Positions 55,287 through 60,453 of a stretch of 60,453 nt of DNA are shown here, one piece after another. Source of the DNA: Chloroflexota bacterium (GTDB lineage: Bacteria > Chloroflexota > Anaerolineae > Anaerolineales > VGOW01); NCBI GenBank assembly GCA_016197225.1, contig JACPWC010000007.1:1-60453 (forward strand), read 5' to 3'. The notes below the pieces were generated by a model. That model was given only the letters and a program-made list of their open reading frames with translations, was not told where the DNA came from and searched no databases. The position numbers and the translations under genes were made by a program. Each line of letters starts with the position of its first letter. Position 1 is the stretch's first letter.

Positions 55287-55766
55287 ATGACCCTGCCCAA
55301 CACTTACACCCTCCGCCTCCTGCGCGCCCAGAGCCATCAACTCGCGCGCGAGATTGACCTCATGCCCGTCGCCGACGTTCTCTGGAAACCGGAACCAACC
55401 GAGTGGTCGGTTCACGAGTGTCTGACTCACATTCGCGATGTCGAGCGCCACATCTTCCGCCCGCGCATCGCCCGCATCGTGAGCGAAGACAACCCGACTC
55501 TCCCAGTCTTCGACGAAGCCGCTTACCACAAAGAACACTGGAACCCCGAAGAGCCGATCCAAAATATCGTCGCCGACTTTGTCGAAGACCGCGCCGCCGA
55601 AGTGGCCCTGCTGGAGGCCGCCGACTGGGCGCGCCCCGCCGTCCATGCCGTGCGCGGCCCCATCACCCTGGCCTGGCAAGCCGACTATGCTCTCTCTCAC
55701 ACCTGGGAGCATCTCAGCCAGATCATGCGTGTGCGATTAAGCTACGCCGTCCGTAAGGAAAGGTGA
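55287..55766 (+). CDS. DinB-like four-helix protein, first of a tandem pair
   Basis: 159 residues from ATG 55287, with AAAAGGA just upstream. The four-helix bundle pattern of the DinB/YfiT superfamily is clear: LWKPEPTEWSVHECLTHIRD with a metal-ligand His, a helix with EHWNPEEP, and SHTWEHLSQIM with two further His. These proteins bind divalent metal; some transfer bacillithiol or mycothiol, others have no known function. The next gene starts directly after this stop and is a diverged paralogue. Confidence 0.8.
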   Translation: MTLPNTYTLRLLRAQSHQLAREIDLMPVADVLWKPEPTEWSVHECLTHIRDVERHIFRPRIARIVSEDNPTLPVFDEAAYHKEHWNPEEPIQNIVADFVEDRAAEVALLEAADWARPAVHAVRGPITLAWQADYALSHTWEHLSQIMRVRLSYAVRKER

Positions 55767-56219
55767 ATGGAGCAACTCTACGAATACCGGGAGCGCCTGC
55801 TCAACCGCCTCGAGGCGATTGCCACTGAGATCGCCGGTGCCGTCACCGAAATTCCCCAAAGCCGTTGGCGCGAGCCGGTCAAACCGGATGGTCGCTCGCC
55901 GCGCGCCATCCTCTCAAGCTTGTGCGACGTCGAGCGATATGCCTACAGCCTTCGCCTGCAACGCATCCTCGCCGAAGACACGCCCACGCTTGACTCCTTC
56001 ACTCCACAGCCGCAAAACCCGGCGCTCACAATGACCGACCTGCTCGCCGAATACAAAACCCTGCGCCAAGCCGAACTGGAGATTCTGCGTCGCCTGCCGC
56101 CAGCCGGTTGGGGGCGCGTCGGGCGACACCCGACATTTGGTCTGCGCACCGTCCAGTGGTGGGCCGAGCGCACCCTCGAACACTCCAAACGTCATTTGCA
56201 AGAACTGCGAGGAGAATAG
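55767..56219 (+). CDS. DinB-like four-helix protein, second of a tandem pair
   Basis: 150 residues. YRERLLNRLEAIATEIAGAV, RSPRAILSSLCDVERYAY and WWAERTLEHSKRHLQEL follow the DinB layout. The first metal His is missing (SSLCDVE instead of THIRDVE), and one His remains in the last helix, so metal binding may be impaired. The tandem arrangement suggests duplication, perhaps with a heterodimer. It ends 2 nt before the enoyl-CoA hydratase start. Confidence 0.75.
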   Translation: MEQLYEYRERLLNRLEAIATEIAGAVTEIPQSRWREPVKPDGRSPRAILSSLCDVERYAYSLRLQRILAEDTPTLDSFTPQPQNPALTMTDLLAEYKTLRQAELEILRRLPPAGWGRVGRHPTFGLRTVQWWAERTLEHSKRHLQELRGE

Positions 56220-56221
56220 CA

Positions 56222-56995
56222 ATGACTTACGAACTCATCATCGTCGAAACGCATGGCCGGGCCGGGTTGATCCGGTTCAACCGTCCCAAACAGTTGAACG
56301 CCCTCAACGGGGCAGTGATGGAAGAACTGGCCGCCGCCGCCGAAGCCTTCGACAAAGATGACTCAGTCGGAGCCATCGTCATCACCGGCGACGAGCGGGC
56401 GTTTGCCGCCGGGGCCGACATCAAAGAAATGGCCGACGCCTCGGCCGTTGACATGCTTCTCAATGATCGCATCAGCAAATGGGATCGATTGCGAAAGGTG
56501 AAGAAGCCGGTCATCGCCGCCGTGTCCGGCTTTTGTTTGGGCGGCGGGTGCGAACTGGCGATGGCGTGCGATATGATCGTCGCTTCCGAGACGGCCAAAT
56601 TCGGCCAGCCGGAGATCAACCTCGGCGTGATGCCGGGGGCGGGCGGAACCCAGCGTCTCACCCGCGCTGTCGGCAAAACCGTAGCCATGGAAATGGTCCT
56701 CAATGGCCGCTTTCTCTCCGCCGCCGAAGCAGAGAGATTCGGCCTGGTCAATCGAATCATGCCAGTTGAACAATATCTAAGTGAAGCTCTGAAGTTGGCC
56801 AACGAGATCGCCGGGCGCGCACCGCTGGCGGTGCGTCTGGCCAAAGAGGCGGTCAACAACGCCTTCGAGTCCTTCCTCGGCGATGGCCTGGCCGATGAGC
56901 GCCGCGCTTTCTACTTTCTCTTCAGCACCGAAGATCAAAAAGAAGGCATGAAAGCCTTCTTGGAAAAACGTCAAGCCGAATGGAAGGGGCGCTGA
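56222..56995 (+). CDS. Enoyl-CoA hydratase/isomerase
   Basis: 257 residues from ATG 56222. Crotonase fold: FNRPKQLNALNGAVMEEL, oxyanion-hole segments FAAGADIKEM and SGFCLGGGCELAMACD, catalytic Glu region FGQPEINLGVMPGAGGTQRL with both glutamates (as in classic enoyl-CoA hydratase, EC 4.2.1.17), and LVNRIMP. It hydrates 2-enoyl-CoA in fatty-acid or amino-acid breakdown. Co-transcribed with the DinB pair by spacing. Confidence 0.92.
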   Translation: MTYELIIVETHGRAGLIRFNRPKQLNALNGAVMEELAAAAEAFDKDDSVGAIVITGDERAFAAGADIKEMADASAVDMLLNDRISKWDRLRKVKKPVIAAVSGFCLGGGCELAMACDMIVASETAKFGQPEINLGVMPGAGGTQRLTRAVGKTVAMEMVLNGRFLSAAEAERFGLVNRIMPVEQYLSEALKLANEIAGRAPLAVRLAKEAVNNAFESFLGDGLADERRAFYFLFSTEDQKEGMKAFLEKRQAEWKGR

Positions 56996-57023
56996 GAAAT
57001 TTTAGGCTATACTATCGGCCATC

Positions 57024-57872
57024 ATGGTTCCACTTGAGTCATTAACAATCCGGCGGCTTCCCCTCACCACTCCGGGCCGGGTGGGCTACCGCGACCTGGT
57101 GCGCGGTTTGCGCGAAGTGGGTCTCACACGCCACAGCCGGGTTGTTGTTCATTCATCGCTTTCGTCGTTTGGGCAAGTGGCCGGGGGCGCGGCCACTATT
57201 GTCGGCGCGCTCACGGCGGTGTGTCGCACCGTCGTCGTTCCCACGTTTACTTACCAAACTCTCGTCGTCCCTGAAGTCGGGCCGGAGCTGAACGGAATGG
57301 ATTATGGCTCCAACGGCAGTTACTCGCCCGAATTCTGGCGGCCTAACCTGCCGGCGCATCTCGATATCGGCTTGGTCCCCAACACCCTGCTCGGCCACTG
57401 GGCGGCTAAGCGCAGTTCGCATCCGGTGCTCTCGTTTGCCGCCGCCGGCCCCGACGCCGACGAACTGCTGGCCGGGCAAACCCTCGACGATCCGTTCGCG
57501 CCGCTTAAATGGCTGGCCGAGCGTTCCGGCGACGTGCTTCTGCTCGGCGTCACCCACCGGGTCAACACCACCATTCACGTCGCCGAAGAGCGTGCTGGGC
57601 GCAAGCCGTTTGTGCGTTGGGCGCTCACCCCGCAAAAGATCGTCGAGCTCGCCTGGCCCAACGACTCCTCGGGCTTCGACGCCATTACCGACGCCATCAA
57701 CCCTCACGTGATTCGCGGCCAGATTGGCCTGGCCAATGTTCAACGAATCCCGGCGGTCAAGCTCATCGAGGTCGCCGAGGCTCTAATTCAAAAAGACCCC
57801 ACCGCCCTCCTCTGCCACAACCCGGACTGCGAGCGTTGCCGGGATGCGAGGGCGCGCCTAACCCAAATATGA
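57024..57872 (+). CDS. AAC(3)-family N-acetyltransferase
   Basis: 282 residues. Antibiotic_NAT fold: VVVHSSLSSFGQVAGGAATI near the start, VVVPTFTYQ, LVPNTLLGHW, SHPVLSFAAAGPDA and LLLGVTHRVNTTIHVAEE. Family members acetylate aminoglycosides at N3 or unknown amines; chromosomal members in environmental bacteria often serve other substrates. The C-terminal CHNPDCERCRDAR holds three cysteines, which is unusual and may bind metal. The stop overlaps the ATG of the next gene (ATGA). Confidence 0.85.
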   Translation: MVPLESLTIRRLPLTTPGRVGYRDLVRGLREVGLTRHSRVVVHSSLSSFGQVAGGAATIVGALTAVCRTVVVPTFTYQTLVVPEVGPELNGMDYGSNGSYSPEFWRPNLPAHLDIGLVPNTLLGHWAAKRSSHPVLSFAAAGPDADELLAGQTLDDPFAPLKWLAERSGDVLLLGVTHRVNTTIHVAEERAGRKPFVRWALTPQKIVELAWPNDSSGFDAITDAINPHVIRGQIGLANVQRIPAVKLIEVAEALIQKDPTALLCHNPDCERCRDARARLTQI

Positions 57873-59896
57873 TGACAACCTACAAAAGTCTCATTACCCG
57901 CAAGCTTGAGCTTCTCACCTGGTATTTTCCCCTAATCCTCTTTTGCCTCCTGGCCCTCTGGCTCAGAACTGCGTATCTCACTAACGATCTCCCAACCAAC
58001 TCCAGCCCCGACGAGCCATATTATTTTCAGTGGGCTAAAGCCATCCGGGAAACCGGCTTGCCGAGCGTCGAAAATGGGCTGGGCTATCCGCCCGCTTTGC
58101 TCTACATGCTGGCCGGAGAGCAAATTATCGTCGAAGCGGTCCGAGGGGAAAAACTTATTCCTGCCTTTGACTACTTTGTGGTTGCCCGGGTTGTGAGTAG
58201 TATCTTCGGCTTTGCCAGCGTAGTGGTCTCCGGCCTGGTCGGTCGTCAACTGGGGAAGTCGAAAGTGGTGGGCCTCGTGGCCGCTTTGATGGCTACGATT
58301 TGGCCGGTGATGGTTGAGGCAGGCCGGCGGGGCATGGCGAACGCGCCCTGGCTCTTCTTCAGCTTGCTCACATTTATCTGCTTATACAAAGGCCGCGACC
58401 ATAGGCGAATTGTTTGGCTTTATCTGGCTCTGGCGGCTGGCATCCTGTCATTTCTGTTTAAGTACCAAACCGGCGTTGCCCTGATCCTGCCATTCATTTA
58501 TGCGCTTCTCTATTTTCGCGGCCTCAAGACCAGACTCGCGCCGCACCTGATCGCCTGGAGCGGCGCACTGCTTGCCCTGACGCTTTGGCTTGTGTTCTAC
58601 TACCAACTCTTCAACCTGGTCAATTTGCCCGGCAACGGCGCGATCAAGCACATCACGGCTGATGGCAAACTCGTTGGCCTGCAATCATGGGAGATCAATA
58701 TCCGTATCATCGCTGGTGTCGTGGCCGGCAACTGGTATTTGTGGGGTGCAGGGATCGCAACCGGAATCGCCCTCTATACCCTGATCACCAAAAAGTGGAA
58801 CGAGTTGATTGACGGCGGTCTGGCGCTCAGTTTCGCTGGCTTCATCTTGATGTTTTATTTGTTGATGTCAGTGGCGCCGCCTTTTCCGCATGAAATTTAC
58901 TGGATACCACTGACCTCGGCTTTTTATCTTCTGGGGGTGGCCGGGATGGCGGCCATTTTGAGGATAGTCAGCCATATCGTTGCAAAAGCCGCCGATGCTA
59001 AATGGAGCCGAATAACAGAGATTGTTTCTTTGGCTACGCTGGTGGCATTCAATGCGCCATTCATTTACACTCGGGGCCAAGAGCTTATCTGGATTTATGA
59101 ACATGCCTGGAGCAAACCATACACCGTCAAGTTGCTGGACGAGTGGTTCGATCAGCATGTGCCGCAGGGCGGGCGCGTTGTCTCCGAGCGAATCAAAATG
59201 CCCGACTGGTATATTTACGCGCCGCCTCTCTTTCATCGCTATGTTGCCGACAGCATCTTTGCTGAGTCGGTAGGAAGTTATCGGTCTCGCGGTTATGAAT
59301 ATCTGATCTGGAACAGCATGACCAGTAATCCGACAGACAGTCTGGCCGACCTTGATGCAGAGTCAAACAAGGCATATCTGGACGATGTCAAAGAGGTTCT
59401 ACGCCTGACCGGGGAAAATGTGGCCGGGATGGATATTGTGGTCTACCAACTTCCGCCGCTTCAAGAGCACCCGCTTTACTTTTGGTTTGGCGACAGGATT
59501 TCTTTCCGGGGCTTCGACCTGAATAGAGAGACCCTCAAGCCGGGAGATGAATTGCAACTGACATTGTACTGGATGTCAGTGATGCAAACGCCCGCCAACT
59601 ACATTGTCTTTGTCCACGTTTTGGCCGCCGACGGCAAGACGTTGCTGGTGGGGCAAGACGGGCCACCCGACAACGGCAACCGCCCCACCTGGTCGTGGCG
59701 CGGAGATATGGACTTTGTCACTGATCAGCACGCCCTCGCCATCCCGCCAGACGCGCCAGCCGGCTTTTATTCTCTGAAGGTGGGACTCTATGACGCCGAC
59801 ACTCAGCAACGCCTACAGATCTCTGAACCAACCCTTCAGCCTGTGGGCGACACGGTTACTTTAGCCGAAATCCGCATCCAAAAGCAGGCCCCTTGA
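57869..59896 (+). CDS. GT39/ArnT-type membrane glycosyltransferase
   Basis: 675 residues from ATG 57869. About ten membrane segments fill residues 15-430. The first periplasmic loop carries SSPDEPYYFQWAKAI with the Asp-Glu typical of lipid-phosphosugar-dependent GT-C enzymes, and RRGMANAPWLFF follows. Residues 430-540 are soluble. A C-terminal beta domain (LYFWFGDRISFRGFDLNRET onward, with LTLYW and VFVHVL) matches a module I know from the end of many Chloroflexota glycosyltransferases. It probably adds a sugar to a lipid or protein at the outer membrane face. The end overlaps the convergent zinc-ribbon gene by 36 nt. Confidence 0.85.
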   Translation: MMTTYKSLITRKLELLTWYFPLILFCLLALWLRTAYLTNDLPTNSSPDEPYYFQWAKAIRETGLPSVENGLGYPPALLYMLAGEQIIVEAVRGEKLIPAFDYFVVARVVSSIFGFASVVVSGLVGRQLGKSKVVGLVAALMATIWPVMVEAGRRGMANAPWLFFSLLTFICLYKGRDHRRIVWLYLALAAGILSFLFKYQTGVALILPFIYALLYFRGLKTRLAPHLIAWSGALLALTLWLVFYYQLFNLVNLPGNGAIKHITADGKLVGLQSWEINIRIIAGVVAGNWYLWGAGIATGIALYTLITKKWNELIDGGLALSFAGFILMFYLLMSVAPPFPHEIYWIPLTSAFYLLGVAGMAAILRIVSHIVAKAADAKWSRITEIVSLATLVAFNAPFIYTRGQELIWIYEHAWSKPYTVKLLDEWFDQHVPQGGRVVSERIKMPDWYIYAPPLFHRYVADSIFAESVGSYRSRGYEYLIWNSMTSNPTDSLADLDAESNKAYLDDVKEVLRLTGENVAGMDIVVYQLPPLQEHPLYFWFGDRISFRGFDLNRETLKPGDELQLTLYWMSVMQTPANYIVFVHVLAADGKTLLVGQDGPPDNGNRPTWSWRGDMDFVTDQHALAIPPDAPAGFYSLKVGLYDADTQQRLQISEPTLQPVGDTVTLAEIRIQKQAP

Positions 59897-60064
59897 ATCA
59901 TCGGGCCGGCTCGGTGATGGGTCTGGGTCGGGCATCACTTCAATGAGCATTGCCGGCAAAACGGCATCACTGCAATCCTCGCGATAGCCGCAACGCGGAC
60001 ACACAACTTTGCAGTGAATGCCAACCAGCGTTTCACCGCACCGCAAACAAGCAACAGGGTTCAC
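59861..60064 (-). CDS. Small zinc-ribbon protein
   Basis: 67 residues from GTG 60064. CLRCGETL and CPRCGYRED give two Cys pairs 14 residues apart, a zinc ribbon. The rest is acidic and proline-rich. Function unknown. The GTG overlaps the TGA of the TfoX-like gene, so the two are coupled, and its 3' end overlaps the convergent glycosyltransferase gene. Confidence 0.55.
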   Translation of the reverse strand: MNPVACLRCGETLVGIHCKVVCPRCGYREDCSDAVLPAMLIEVMPDPDPSPSRPDDSRGLLLDADFG

Positions 60065-60447
60065 CAGGTGCCTCGACTCTTCACCGTGCGCCGCCGCCGG
60101 GTCACTTCCTCGCCAACTTCCTGCAACAAGGCCGTCTTCACTTCCTGCGGCACGTCCTTCCAGTGCAACTCCATCAGCGCGCCCTGGAGGGCATACAGCA
60201 TGTTGAGCGTAACCTGATCGGGATAGGCCATTTTGACACGCCGGTAAGCCTCGACGACGCCGACGTTGTGCAGGTCTTCGGCTGAGGCAATGCCCACTGC
60301 CTCGATCCCGTGTTGCCGACCCGATGGCGGGACCTCCCGCGCCTCTCGACCCTCATGCCCGTGTGAGCCATGGACCAGATCCTTCTCGGCGCCCTCCTGC
60401 TGGTCCCCGTCTGCCTGCTGTACTGGACCGTCGTTACCCGGCAGCAC
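60061..60447 (-). CDS. TfoX/Sxy C-terminal domain protein, start uncertain
   Basis: IASAEDLHNVGVVEAYRRVK and LNMLYALQGALMELHW match the helical TfoX C-terminal domain, linked in some bacteria to competence regulation but found alone in many others. The preceding residues (PPSGRQHGIEAVG) resemble the helix-hairpin-helix-like start of that domain. The only ATG in frame is at 60447. From there to about 60350 the frame is antisense to another gene beginning at 60370, so the native start is probably near 60330-60350 or has been lost. Confidence 0.65.
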   Translation of the reverse strand: MLPGNDGPVQQADGDQQEGAEKDLVHGSHGHEGREAREVPPSGRQHGIEAVGIASAEDLHNVGVVEAYRRVKMAYPDQVTLNMLYALQGALMELHWKDVPQEVKTALLQEVGEEVTRRRRTVKSRGTW

Positions 60448-60453
60448 CGCGCC
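60370..60453 (+). CDS. Start of a membrane-protein gene, cut by the right edge
   Basis: An ATG at 60370 opens a frame that continues to the window end: MDQILLGALLLVPVCLLYWT then VVTRQHRA. It reads as a signal anchor or first membrane segment with a basic end. Only 28 codons are visible, so no family can be given. It is divergent from the TfoX-like gene. Confidence 0.45.
   Translation, partial: MDQILLGALLLVPVCLLYWTVVTRQHRA

Overview
The window looks like a chromosomal segment of an uncultured Chloroflexota bacterium, perhaps close to Anaerolineae. I infer this from the gene content: large STAND-WD40 ATPases, a roadblock-domain protein, a geranylgeranyl-reductase-type flavoprotein, a DUF4058 protein, and many short palindromic intergenic repeats of a kind I associate with that phylum. 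Most genes are GC-rich. A few blocks are clearly more AT-rich and look acquired: about 5.4-7.8 kb, 32.4-35.9 kb and 52.6-54.3 kb. A database search with the 16S gene (about 42612-44034) would settle the taxonomy.

Layout. 0-3.4 kb: a broken glycosyltransferase/O-antigen ligase gene at the left edge, then a HExxH protein, a HAD phosphatase and a roadblock protein. 3.4-10.0 kb (minus strand): a tyrosine/homogentisate degradation operon (hppD, fahA, hmgA) with a complete type II restriction-modification pair set between fahA and hmgA, and an ECF S-component at its end. 10.1-14.1 kb: a SAM hydrolase and an ECF transporter (A, S, T) whose fused ATPase lacks the first Walker A. 14.1-19.7 kb: a DnaJ-FGE fusion and a STAND-WD40 ATPase. 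19.8-25.7 kb: a secreted protein, an antitoxin with a truncated PIN toxin, a class A penicillin-binding protein, a double GxxExxY protein, and a repeat cluster carrying copies of the penicillin-binding-protein 5' end. 25.7-32.2 kb: a second STAND-WD40 ATPase, a response regulator and small metabolic genes.

32.4-38.4 kb is the most interesting part. A caspase-like protease with a probable winged-helix tail is divergent from a three-gene operon. That operon encodes a beta-class adenine methyltransferase, a paralogue of it with every catalytic motif destroyed, and a PD-(D/E)xK nuclease. A helicase with an embedded HNH nuclease follows. The AT-rich composition, the translational coupling and the shared 118-bp intergenic region suggest a mobile defence module that combines restriction-modification with a protease.

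38.9-44.4 kb: a complete rRNA operon on the minus strand (16S, tRNA-Ile, tRNA-Ala, 23S, 5S) with two strong promoters. Divergent from it is an xpt-guaA purine salvage operon, followed by a membrane protein, an aldose-epimerase-like protein and DUF4058. 49-60.4 kb: a truncated acetyltransferase head-to-head with an M23 peptidase, then a flavoprotein, an SDR, an acquired OLD/PARIS-like ATPase-TOPRIM gene, two DinB-like proteins, an enoyl-CoA hydratase, an AAC(3)-like acetyltransferase, a GT39-type membrane glycosyltransferase and a TfoX C-terminal domain protein.

Two themes recur. First, at least five genes have lost one end at sharp junctions (near 600, 1031, 10934, 21308 and 49930), which points to real deletions or to assembly faults. 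Second, several families of short palindromic repeats lie between genes. They supply stop codons to neighbouring genes and in at least two places appear to lie in frame inside coding sequence.
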